Assembly: GCF_004210375.1 (NCBI RefSeq)
Contig: NC_134830.1
Span: 10,726,001 to 10,790,000 of the forward strand
Length of the DNA: 64,000 nt
DNA from: Tachypleus tridentatus
Lineage: Eukaryota; Arthropoda; Merostomata; Xiphosura; Limulidae
Direction of reading: 5' to 3'
Part shown: positions 45,211-64,000 of the stretch, in pieces
Numbering within the stretch: the stretch's first letter is position 1
Layout: the number at the start of each line of letters is the position of its first letter
Made by a program: the position numbers and the translations under genes
Notes under the pieces: generated by a model
What the model saw: only the letters and a program-made list of their open reading frames with translations
What the model was told of the DNA's origin: nothing
The model's database searches: none

Positions 45211-45489
45211 TGGCCCGGCATGGCCAAGCGTGTTAAGGGGTGCGACTCGTAATCTGAGGGTCGCGGGTTCGCATTACCGTCGCGCCAAACATGCTCACCC
45301 TTTCAGCCGTGGAGGCGTTATAATGTTACAGTCAATCCCACTATTCGTTGGTAAAAGAGTAGCCCAAGAGTTGGCGGTGGGTAGTGGTGACTAGCTGCCT
45401 TCCCTCTAGTCTTACACTACTAAATTAGGGACGACTAGCACAGATAGCCCTCGAGTAGCTTTGTGCGAAATTCAAAAACAAACAAACTA
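45211..45489 (+). repeat. SINE family A, full length
   Basis: The tRNA-like head GGCCCGGCATGGCCAAGCGT, with anticodon arm ACTCGTAATCTGAGGGTC and box B GGGTTCGCATTACC, is followed by a 200-bp body (ATTCGTTGGTAAAAGAGTAG, GCCCAAGAGTTGGCGGTGGG, TGACTAGCTGCCTTCCCTCT) and ends GCGAAATTCAAAAACAAACA. The head resembles tRNA-Met-type sequence with CGT at the anticodon. It is not a functional tRNA. Confidence 0.95.
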
Positions 45490-45640
45490 ATGTCTTTTGA
45501 CAAATATAATTAATTAGAAATGTGTAGTTTAGTCGACTGAGAACCAACTGACTGAAACCCGTGAAAGTAAAACCAGACGTAATTTTAACCTATTTTATCT
45601 GAATTTGTATTTTGTTTTACCCTATTTCTTCTCCTGATGT

Positions 45641-45754
45641 CCCCACTAGTACAGCGGTATGTCTTCAGATTTACAACGCTAAAATCAGGGGTTCGATTCT
45701 CCTCGGTGGGCTCAACAGATAGCCCGATGTAGCATTGCTATAAGAAACACACAC
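45641..45754 (+). repeat. SINE family B, full length
   Basis: CCCCACTAGTACAGCGGTAT, GATTTACAACGCTAAAATCA and box B GGGTTCGATTCTCCTCGGTG lead into AGATAGCCCGATGTAGCATT and a CTATAAGAAACACACAC tail. The head is tRNA-like, with TTTACAA in the anticodon loop (Val-like). It sits 14 bases before a family A SINE. Confidence 0.9.
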
Positions 45755-45767
45755 ATTATTCTCCTGT

Positions 45768-46040
45768 TAGGAGTGGCATGGCTAGGTGGTTAAGGCACTC
45801 GACTCGTAATCTGAGGGTCGCGGGTTCGAATCTCTCTTCACACCAACATTCTCTCCCCCTTCAGCCTGGGTGGTGTTATAATGTGACGCTTATTCCTACT
45901 ATTCGTTGATAAGAGAGTAGCCCAAGAGTTGGCGGTAGGTGATGATGACTAGCTGTCTTCCTTCTTGTCTTACACTATTAAATTAGAGATGGCCAGCGCA
46001 GGTAGCCCTCGTGTAGCTTTGCGCGAAATTCAAATCAAAC
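45768..46040 (+). repeat. SINE family A, full length, diverged
   Basis: It has the same head, body and tail as 45211-45489, with the 5' end altered (TTAGGAGTGGCATGGCTAGG) and several body changes (CTTATTCCTACTATTCGTTG). The tail is GCGCGAAATTCAAATCAAAC. Confidence 0.93.
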
Positions 46041-46059
46041 CTGTTATACTATAATTAAT

Positions 46060-46740
46060 CTACCTAATTCATGCACAAGTATGCAAACATAGACACAATA
46101 TCTGAAAGACTCTTGCATAATTCTCTAAAATATTTCAATAAGAATTGGCATAAAAATGACTTAATGTGTGATCTCGACAGATATCACGTACATGATGTAA
46201 ATAGTCCTAAATACCTCTCCCCTTTTAACATATATTTAAGAAATGTAGCACAAGCTGGCCACTATGCACTAGGCACATAGTCCTTGTTTCTTTTTTTATT
46301 ATTATAATTATTATTTTTCGTTTTTTAATCATTATTACTTTTTTTTCTCTCTTATTGAGTTATTATTCAAGTATTGAATAATAATTATTATTATTACTTT
46401 CTATTTGTGTGTGTTACTACAAGTAGTAGTAGCATTCTCTCTATGAAGAAAAAGGAGAAAAATACAAAAAATATATATATATATATGAAAATATAAAAAA
46501 TGAAGAAAAAAAAACACAAGAGAAATAATAAAAGGAAAAAAAAAACTTCTTGTTCGTCCATGCATGGACTGTGCCCTGAAATGGGCCTGAGTATGATGTT
46601 ATACTTTTACTCTGGCCCAAAGCTTTAACAAAAAAAAAAACCGAAAGACAGACGCTATAATCGTTCGGGAGGGAGGAAGAGGTCAAATGTACCTGACCCT
46701 CCTGGGTATTTAACATCAATACCCAAATACCGACACAGTG
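46060..46740 (+). mobile_element. LINE 3' end: reverse-transcriptase C-terminus and 3' UTR
   Basis: An open frame at 46071-46280 reads MHKYANIDTISERLLHNSLK, YFNKNWHKNDLMCDLDRYHV, and SPKYLSPFNIYLRN. It resembles the C-terminal tail after the RT domain of jockey-type LINEs (I.TI.ERL...S..Y...N.LM...PK..SP). A T- and A-rich tract follows, then a unique 46550-46740 segment that may be its 3' UTR. The minus-strand open frame at 46441-46719 is a shadow. Clade uncertain. Confidence 0.45.
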
Positions 46741-47111
46741 AAACTTAATCTACCTACTGCTATGCCTGGTAATGATTAACTGCAAACCAACAAAGTAAAT
46801 AGTCTTGTTTAACTTATAACAAAAAAATTGTTTTATTTCAATATAAGCATTTTTGTTAATTCCAATAATGAAACTAACGGAAAATTTTATAACAATGTTC
46901 TTGTATGATTAATATCATCGCTAAGAAGACGACGTGTATATTGTTGGACTTCTGAATGTAACCATGACAATATTATTTGGTTAAGATATAAATCAAAAGA
47001 CACTCGTCAACGTAGCAGAAAATCAACATAAATATTAGTTAAATTAACTCATCAAAATTTCATTGTATCTAAAAACCTCAAAATCAAGTAAAGAAATAAA
47101 ACAGATCAGTC

Positions 47112-56692
<9,581 letters not shown>

Positions 56693-59290
56693 TTGATTAG
56701 ATATAACTTCCTTAATATTGCATTCTCTTTCCAAACCAAAGCCCGATTGTGTAATATATATCACATGTTCATTGTGCTCCTTTCGATCTCCAGGTAGCAG
56801 CACGTGTATACTAAAAATTCCCGACAAAATATGCGCCTTTAACAAACAAGTTATTGATAGATAAACAGTATTTGCTAAAAAAAAATGTAGTCGGATCAGC
56901 TGTCAAACGATAAAAATGACCAAGTTTTTAAACTCAGTTAACATCCGGGTATCTTGCATAATATTATAACACATATACACCTATCTCTAGAGTGTGGTTT
57001 CACAAGTAACGTAAACGACCATTCATATTTACCATTAAATTATACGTGGGATTGCACAACATAAACACTATTATTAAGAATGGTTTATATTAGTATATTT
57101 TATAACTAAGTATTAGTATTAATACTAATCTCTTTAATTGATTTTCTTTGGATTTTCAAGATGATACAAAAATAAAAATGTGAAATTATTGTGAGTGTTT
57201 AGTTTTTCTAACATTTGAATTTATAAAACTTCTATAAGAGCAAAATGACAAGGTAACACATTGAAGTTGCATTCTTCTGGAAATAACGATTATATTGTTC
57301 TTTCTTATATTCTTGTGTATAAAACTTTGAACACTTTATCTGTGATGTTCTCGTGTTCACCGAATAACGTGTGCAACTTATAAGTGGATTCAACAGTCAC
57401 TGATTAAAAAAACAAACGAACCCTGAATTAGTCTGCCCTTGAGTGAGTTTGAATTACAAGGAAGAGACTGAATACAAGTTTCCAACCTTTATTTACGAAA
57501 CTTCGGTTTTAAGCTAAAGTTCAAGACATCAGGTTCTGTCTAATGAAACATTGACTCGGACATCTGAACAAAAGTATACTTTAAATAACTTAAATAAACA
57601 TTTTATTAAACAAACAAAAATATGATGGTATATATAAACGCTTCTCCTCTCCAGGAGTATGCGCCATCTACGTTGTCACTCGCATTGTCAACAATTCTTA
57701 AGCCATCACCTGATTTCTCACTAGAAAATATCACTGTTGCTATCCGTAACATATTTCGTGTTTCAACAGTATTTTCTAATGGAGAGCACAAATTGTGTTA
57801 TTGGTAACTCACCCAGTTCAGTGAATAACTAAGGCGAGACAAATTTAGTAGTTCCCATGAACCAATATATCAGGAACTATATTCATAACTACAAAGTGTT
57901 GACAGTATTTTAGCTTGCGGTTAACAGAGTTAAGAAATTAACTCAATTTTTTATTTGTTAACCAAAAAATATATAAAAACATGACAGATATTCATGAAAG
58001 CGAAGACGGAACATTTTCACTTGTGCTTTTGGTAGAAATGAGATATTAAATATGTTGACCATGGTGCACTAATATTAAGATATTTTTCTCTGAAGGCGTT
58101 AACATAGAAAACAAATGCATAAATATTGATATTATGAAGATGAGATACATTTTAATCACTGCTCTGTAAACACTGTTCTCATATTTTATTTAATGCATTA
58201 TTCCGGAAACCGGTGATTTAGAGTTAGTTTGATAAATCTCGTTGAATGAAACTCAACACAGCTTCTAAAATGAAAAACAAAAAACACCTGATATTAAAGA
58301 AAATACGATGAAATAGAAACCATATAACTCTAGCGCTTTTGAAAGGTGGACCTTCCTTCTTCAGTTTGCCCCTGAAGAAGAAATACCCACCTTTCGAAAG
58401 CGCTCGGGTAATGGGGTTTGTATTTCATTTTTATCAATACTTCTTGGACCTACGTGTTTTTATAACATCATGCAAGAAAATATGATGAAAGGTATTGTTG
58501 ATTACATTGTGACTGTACCATACTGGACATTTTATCATCCTTCTTATATTTATTCCTCATAATAGAAATATAATTTTTAGTTTTAGAATCCCTAGAGGCA
58601 CCATCTTGTTATGCATCTGCTTCAACATTAGACTTTCATTCTTTACTGTAATATTAGTTGCACATAATATTGAAACTAATGGTTTCTTATATGTGATTCC
58701 AGTCTATCTTTTTGAAGATAATAGTACTATGTGCACATTTTTTTGTTTGTTTCGGTGTAAGGTAACCAACTGACGAATCTCCGATTCGAGTGATATGTCA
58801 AACCAATTAGGATATCTTCGAATAAGTTCTTTTCTCATCCAGCATGAACCCACTTAATCGCAAGTCTTAAACCATCACCTTCACAACCACATCTAGAACA
58901 TTTCAAGCATGTTTCATTGTTACAATCATTTTACTTGACACTTGCATGCTAGCTTCTCCCTGTTGGCTCGCGCGGTCTCGAGTCAGCTGACGCGTCCGGC
59001 TCGGAGACCTAGACCTCCAAAATAGTGTCAAATGTTTTCTTTTTGTCTAACCAAAATAACCCAGATCTCTCAGGAACAGCGTTGTTTTTTGTTTTTTTTT
59101 ATTCACATCATGAAGCGGGTTAACTCGTGTGGCAGATATTAATGTACTTTAGATGAGATTTTTAACATGTATCTGTATCTTAATCATTCGAAATCTGGTT
59201 GGCACTCTTTAAAACGTATTGTCTAGGTACAGGTTCATAAATTGGATTACCAAACATTCTCTAATATGCCTTTGAATTCAACAAACAAGT
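56693..59290. other. Intergenic; one long hairpin, otherwise nothing firm
   Basis: AT-rich sequence after the kinase. 57606-57807 is open on both strands (SGDGLRIVDNASDNVDGAYS on minus) but has no recognisable family or splice context. 58300-58440 is an inverted repeat, listed separately. A short GC-rich patch lies at 58960-59020. Confidence 0.4.
58300..58440. repeat. Inverted repeat with about 60-bp arms
   Basis: AGCGCTTTTGAAAGGTGG...CTTCTTCAG at the left pairs with CTGAAGAAGAAATACCCACC then TTTCGAAAGCGCT at the right. Homology extends outward (GATGAAATAGAAACC versus GGTTTGTATTTCATT). The shape resembles Penelope-like element termini, but no protein is nearby. Confidence 0.6.
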
Positions 59291-59592
59291 CGGTGGCCAG
59301 GTGGGTTAAGGTGTCAGGCCCAACATGGCCAGGTGGGTTAAGGCGTTCGACTCGTAATCTGAGGGTCGCGAGTTCGAATTCCCGTCGCACCAAACATGCT
59401 CGCCCTTTTAGCCGTGGGAGCGTTATAATGTGACGGTCAATCCCACTCTTCGTTGGTAAAAGAGTAGCCCAAGAGTTGGCGGTGGATGGTGATGACTAGC
59501 TGCCTTCCCTCTAATCTTACACTGCTAAATTAGGGACAGCTAGCGTAGATAGCCCTTGAGTAGTTTTGCGCGAAATTCAAAACACACAAACA
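59291..59592 (+). repeat. SINE family A with a duplicated head
   Basis: A full copy starts at 59318 (GGCCCAACATGGCCAGGTGG, ACTCGTAATCTGAGGGTC). It is preceded at 59291 by a partial second head (GGTGGCCAGGTGGGTTAAGG). The body and the GCGCGAAATTCAAAACACAC tail are standard. Confidence 0.95.
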
Positions 59593-59999
59593 GTTTGTGA
59601 GGTGTTTTTAATTTACAACAAATACGCCAATCCGAATAACTGCTGTCATCTAATTACCACATTAGTAGGTAATATTTACCTCTCTAAAGTTAGTCACCAT
59701 TTTTAGAAGCCATCGTCATAAATAGGACCAAGGACAGGGTCTGAATATATCTTCGAAGGTTAGTATAAATGTTCAAGTAGACCAGTCTTTCTTCGAAAGA
59801 AAGAAAAAGTCACGTGTGACAAGTTACTCTCTAAATAACTCGGTATTCCCATGAATCACAGCTAATGTTCAACACAGCCTACAAGTTACGGCATTGCACA
59901 CCGAGATAGATGTTGTAAAATTGGTTACGAGTGCTTGTCCTTTTCATCCCGCATAGCAAATTTAAAAAATATATAAAATAAACGTTTCGAGGACTAAGT
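59593..59999. other. Intergenic, nothing recognised
   Basis: AT-rich spacer between two oppositely oriented family A SINEs. Confidence 0.55.
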
Positions 60000-60281
60000 T
60001 GTTTGTTTGTTTTTTTTAAATTTCGCACAAAGCTACACGAGGGCTATCTGCGCTAGCCGTCCCTAATTTAGCAGTATAAGACTAGAGGGAAGGCAGCTAT
60101 TCATCACCACCCACCGCCAACTCTTGGGCTACTCTTTTACCAACGAATAGTGGAATTGACCGTCACATTATAACGCCCCCACGGCTGGGAGGGCGAGCAT
60201 GTTTGGCGCGACTCGGTCGCGAACCCGCGACCCTCAGATTACGAAGCGCGCGCCTTAACGCGCTAGGCCATGCCAAGCCTG
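60000..60281 (-). repeat. SINE family A, full length, minus strand
   Basis: Poly-T start (GTTTGTTTGTTTTTTTTAAA), GACTAGAGGGAAGGCAGCTA and head GAACCCGCGACCCTCAGATT. With the previous copy it forms an inverted SINE pair about 400 bases apart. Confidence 0.95.
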
Positions 60282-60399
60282 CCCCTGATCCTGAAGACTT
60301 CTTCCTTTGAAATGAGGTATTTGGAAGTATTTATTGTAAGTTGGAAGCTCGAGCTCAGGTTATTCATCCGTAGCCATTCCTTAATTTCCTGATTTTCTT

Positions 60400-61760
60400 A
60401 GTCCATGGAGGCTCAACAGGTTTTTCGTAAAGCTTTCCCTGTTCCTTATCCTTTTAGTACTTTTCAACGTCCTCTTAACGGGTTGACACATCCAAAGGAA
60501 GATGCAGTTATGTCCCCCCCTTTGGCTTATATTTTATTTTTCAACAGTTTTCCCCTGCAATTTCTGATTTCGCCCTGTAAATGTTTGCAGTTTCAAGATT
60601 TTTTTAATCTTCAAGCTTACATCTAGATTACACTCAAAATCCTATTTGCGGTTTCCAAAATTTCAACGTTGTCACGATTCGCGTTAGTTAAGTGACATCA
60701 ATAAAGTGGCGTGTCATAATGCTCACTTAATCAATGTAAAGGAAAGAATAAAGTTTGAATATTATAAAAATAAATAGAAATTATAAGCAAATACGAATTT
60801 TAGGACTTGCACCCCAGTTTTTCAAATTCTTGGATACACTAGTGCTATCTATCCTTATACTTTATTGGGATTTTCTGCCAACAGTACGTCCTCCGCTCCC
60901 TTTCATCAGGCCTACTTTATTGGTATTTTCTGCCAACAGTACGTCCTTCCATCAGGTCGTTCAATTCTTTTCATCTCACCTTTTTATCTCGATTTTCGAA
61001 GGCAGTTTATTATACATTTTTGCCATTAGTGGCTATAGAGCAGCTTTGTCAGTTATCTTCTATCTCTTTTTCTGGCTATTCTCATTTCCCTGGTTCTTAC
61101 AATTCCAGGTCCTTTACTTCAGTTGTCATTCTCATTGTGGCCATCTTCTGGACTAGATACTGCTTCGTTGTCTAATCTCTCGTGTATTCCCCATTCAAAC
61201 CTTTGGCTACCTATTCCCTGTATCACATTTTTCTTACTTGCATGGGATGTTGTTCATAAGTTTGCCTTATACAACTTATAAATAAGTTAAATTTAATCCT
61301 GGATCACTTCATCATCCCCGAGATTTGGTTTTTTCTCTCTCTTCTATTTCATCCTTGTCCAGTCTCTTCCACCCATAATATCATCTTTGTCCTGTCTGAA
61401 CTTTGACATTATTTTTCTCGTACTACTTCATATGGTGATCGACATCATCTTTTTATGGTGCAGGTTTTTTTCTTACATCTATTTTCACTTTGAGTGGTTA
61501 GGTTAAATGAATCATGTAGCTTAATTATTGTTCCACGAAAGAGGAAACATTTCAACTTTTTCATGTCACTTCCTATCAAGTGTGTAAACTCATGGATTCT
61601 TGTCTCTTATTGTCAATGGCCTCTGGATGAGATTTTCCAGGTAGGAATGTAGACGATCTCTAACACATTTGCGTCTCATTACCAATACTATATTGCAATG
61701 TCATCTGCCTTTAGGGTTCGCCTACTTATAGGGGCCATTCTCCAAACTTTCTATAGCCTT
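60400..61760 (+). mobile_element. DIRS-like element fragment with recombinase N-terminus
   Basis: About 60950-61060 reads VVQFFSSHLFISIFEGSLLY then IFAISGYRAALSVIF. GYRAALS is typical of the core-binding domain of DIRS tyrosine recombinases (STI.GYRAALS). Downstream pieces (61150-61330) continue in broken frames. Stops are frequent and no inverted repeats were identified. It is the same general class as the 6-15 kb copies but may be a different family. Confidence 0.55.
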
Positions 61761-62242
61761 AAGTAAACATTCCAAAAGAAGTAAGTTGACTTGCTGGATA
61801 GTTCAGGATTTCTTTAAATAATACCTCCATCATGTCACCGAGAAAGAAGCCACTAATAGGTTCTCTTTACCATCTATCTGGATACTGAAAATGGCTCTTG
61901 TGATATGCCAGCAAGTTATGGCAAAGGAAAAATAATTGATTTTAGAATAGATAAAACACTAAATTATAAGTTCAGTGTATCTATTTATATTTTTTATTTT
62001 GCATTAAGATTGTTGAGAGGACTTCAAAACTATGTAGACGTTTTGGATGATGTAGAAATGATGTGTGATTTAAAAATTACCACATTTCTAGATTTCAAGC
62101 GATGTCTCGAAATTTCTGTTGTAATTATATAAGTGACTTAGTTTGCCATTTAACACTCCTACGAAAAAAAATATTTACATCCACTAAAGTGATTTTGGGG
62201 CCTATCAGGCCCCATATATTTTTCCAATAGAAACACAGTGAT

Positions 62243-63854
62243 TTAGCAACATTCATTACAAACAACTTTAGAATGGCTCTGACAAACATTTTTTTTACAA
62301 TTTGAGCAAACAATTTTCGACTGTCTATCTTTTGATCTGCCGCACAAATGGTATCGTCCTCTTTTTGCCCTCTTTGCAGGCGGTTCACATGAGGTTGTTT
62401 TGTCATTATCTTTGCAGCAAATTTCTTTGATTTCAAGCACCAATTGCCGTATAAGTTCTCTTCTGGCTCTTGATTTATGTTGACGAAGAAATTATGGATG
62501 TTTTGTCGAGTATAGAACGAAAGCATTGTACGCAGCAAGATCTAGAATGTTATAGAATATGCAGACTGACCAGCGCTTTGATCGCCTCTTTGTTGTATAA
62601 TATCTCACCAGTTGATCGAGAGTGTCGACACCTGCCTTCGTTGCATTGTAAAGATTGACGATTTCGGGCTTTCCATTCTCTTCTACTTCATTAGACTGAT
62701 GCTGAGAACTCAGTAGTAGTACATATTTTCCTGGTTTGTCTGAGTGCCTGAGAAGAGTGATGTCGTCATGGTAGAAAAACTTTGGTGATAACTCTCTAGA
62801 TTTTGCATTTATTTCAGGAGGCAGGAAGGTTCTTGATTTCCGTATGGTTCCAACAAGTCCTGTTCTTTTTGTTCGTAGGTACTTGGCAAGTGTCATTGTT
62901 GTGAAGAAATTATCTGTCGTTATTGTCCTTCCTTTTCCAAGAAATGGCTGACTCAGTTCTCTTACTATTCTTTCTCCTTGATTTGTTTCTGTCGTATTTC
63001 CAACTTTTCCAGTATAAATTTGAGCGTTGAGGAGGTAACTTGTCTTTGCATCTGTTAGGCACCAAATCTTTATTCCGTATTTGCCTGGCTTTGTCGGAAT
63101 GTATGTTTTGAAGCCATCTCTTCCTTTGATGTTACATAGTTGTTCATCCACTGTCAGGTATTCGCTTGGGTTGTAACTGTTTTTGCAATTTTCAATGAAA
63201 AAATTCCAGACTCCAGATATGGCGGCATCTTTGATTTCTCTATTTCTTTGAGAATGGATGTCAAATCTGATTTTTGAGCACATTTTTTTGAATTTGTCTT
63301 GTGTAATCAGTTTTCGCAAAAATGGCAAACCGAATTCGGTTGAAAACATTTCGTCTATCGATGCATTTTTTGGATTTGCTTATTCCAAGGAAAAGATTAG
63401 CTGCGATCCATTTCCAGAGGTCTTCTTCAAAAATTGGTTCTTTCATGACGGTGTTTGTTGAGTGAATGATCTGTTCCATCATATTATCAGAAATGAAAAT
63501 TTTGAATGTTTCGAATGGTGTAGAGACTCTTGGAGCAGCTTGCCTTGTAATGCCTGGGTTCCCATTGAATATATTGAGAGCTGCGGTTCTCCTGTTGATC
63601 CTTGAAGGTGTTGTTGAATAACTAAAATTCTTATCTTTGGACAAAAGTTCGTTCACTGGCATCGTAGTAAGATCTTCTTGATTACTTTCTTCACTTTCAG
63701 AAGGGTACGGCGCGATTTGTTCATCATTTTCGGCTTCAGAAGGATCATCATCACAACTTTCAGAGTAGTCTTCGACATTATCATGTTCACTTTCATCGTC
63801 GGATGGTTTTGTCAGTAAATGTACAGCTTCATCAAGAGATATCATTTTTGACAC
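62243..63854 (-). CDS. piggyBac-type transposase, one frameshift and one internal stop
   Basis: A DDD-type cut-and-paste transposase of about 536 residues, close to the usual piggyBac length. The acidic N-terminus (SDDESEHDNVEDYSESCDDD) is typical. The catalytic Asp residues are visible in YLTVDEQLCNI, ITTDNFFTT and TKAGVDTLDQLV. Other family motifs are PGKYGIKIWCLTDAKTSYLL and SKRWSVCIFYNILDLAAYNA. The C-terminal cysteine-rich zinc domain (CGRSKDR..IVCSNCKKNVC, HSKVVCNECC) is complete. Two lesions: one extra base in the T-run 63366-63371 (A-run in the coding sense), and TAA at 62492-62494 after STKHP, after which the frame continues FLRQHKSRARRELIRQLVLE. The start at 63854 is the first ATG. 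It is young or recently active, or the lesions are sequencing errors. Confidence 0.93.
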
Positions 63855-63873
63855 GGTTTGAAGATTTCAGCTC

Positions 63874-63979
63874 CTATATATATATAGGATTTGTGAATTC
63901 TTCTAGAATATTCTAGAAGCTTCAAGAATATTCTAGATTATTCTAAATACTTCTGTAGAGTTTCTAGAATGTTCTAGAA
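63874..63979 (-). promoter_or_regulatory. TATA-like run and heat-shock-element-like TTC/GAA array
   Basis: On the 5' side of the transposase, 63876-63886 is TATATATATAT. At 63901-63979, TTC and GAA blocks alternate every five bases: TTC at 901, 911, 921, 931, 941, 951 and GAA at 906, 916, 926. A further TTC/GAA/TTC/GAA set lies at 962-979. This fits the nTTCnnGAAn heat-shock-factor pattern. It could equally be subterminal transposase-binding repeats or a simple 10-bp repeat. Confidence 0.5.
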
Positions 63980-64000
63980 CAGGCGTGGGCAAACTAGGCA
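63980..64000 (+). mobile_element. Start of a hAT-like element (terminal inverted repeat), cut by window end
   Basis: CAGGCGTGGGCAAACTAGGC resembles the CAGGGGTGGGCAAACT-type terminus of many hAT elements. It is preceded by TTCTAGAA, which fits the 8-bp nTCTAGAn target preference described for Charlie-type hATs. Only 21 bases are visible. Confidence 0.6.

Larger units (their letters stand above)
62150..63979 (-). mobile_element. piggyBac-like transposon (left end TTAA; right end not reached or disrupted)
   Basis: The transposase gene is bounded at the left by TTAACACTCC (62150), the TTAA target typical of piggyBac. A perfect GC-rich palindrome (TGGGGCCTATCAGGCCCCA, 62196-62214) lies between that end and the stop codon. 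On the right the coding start is followed by a TATA-like run and a TTCTAGAATA array up to 63979, where a hAT-like end begins. No right-hand TTAA terminus is visible in the window. Confidence 0.8.

Noticed and set aside
45211-45290. tRNA gene
   Set aside because: The tRNA-like segment is the head of a SINE repeated many times with a shared body, and its acceptor stem does not pair.
46441-46719. 92-codon minus-strand open frame
   Set aside because: It crosses A-rich low-complexity sequence in a probable LINE tail; translation is mostly Phe/Tyr/Ser from that tract.
57606-57807. Two 61-codon open frames on opposite strands
   Set aside because: Mutually overlapping, no family recognised and no splice or promoter context. 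The minus frame looks more protein-like, but not enough to call.
62125-62538. 137-codon minus-strand open frame
   Set aside because: It is the wrong frame across the piggyBac C-terminal region. The cysteine-rich domain is encoded in the other frame, which continues from the catalytic part.

Overview
The window is eukaryotic, AT-rich and gene-poor: spliced genes with long introns, many tandem arrays, and decayed mobile elements. Two tRNA-derived SINE families recur, one about 280 bp and one about 120 bp. I associate both with horseshoe-crab (Xiphosura) genomes, so a chelicerate is my best guess. That rests on memory of the SINEs, not on a search.

Two cellular genes are recognisable, both on the plus strand. 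The first is the 3' half of EXOSC10/Rrp6, the nuclear exosome 3'-5' exoribonuclease. Eleven exons run from 1852 to the stop codon at 40484, from the HRDC domain to the basic C-terminal tail, with consistent intron phases. The N-terminal and RNase D exons lie before the window. The second is a testis-specific serine kinase (TSSK-like) at 47112-56692. It has a glycine-loop exon, a damaged VAIK exon, an [11 protein letters not shown] exon and a C-lobe exon. A decayed tandem copy of the catalytic-loop exon sits just after the original.

Layout: 1-41 kb holds the EXOSC10 exons. Their introns contain DIRS-like relics with inverted repeats (about 6.2-9.9 and 11-14.8 kb, with fragments elsewhere), a 50-bp satellite (16.5-19.2 kb), a decayed DNA transposase (20.2-21.6 kb), a 38-bp satellite (28.2-29.4 kb), three copies of an approximately 0.8-kb TTAA-ended repeat, and a hAT transposase fragment (37.8-38.3 kb). 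A Penelope-like relic follows the EXOSC10 stop. From about 43 kb SINEs become dense. The TSSK introns carry a 39-bp and a 38-bp array. A DIRS-like recombinase fragment lies at 60.4-61.8 kb. A nearly intact piggyBac-like element (62.15 kb to the window end) encodes a DDD transposase with one frameshift and one stop. Upstream of it is a 10-bp-periodic TTC/GAA array resembling heat-shock elements, and the window ends inside what looks like a hAT terminal repeat.

Three otherwise good coding regions (EXOSC10, TSSK, piggyBac) carry small indels, two of them plainly in A-runs. That pattern fits uncorrected long-read homopolymer errors as well as real mutation, and it should be settled before calling pseudogenes.
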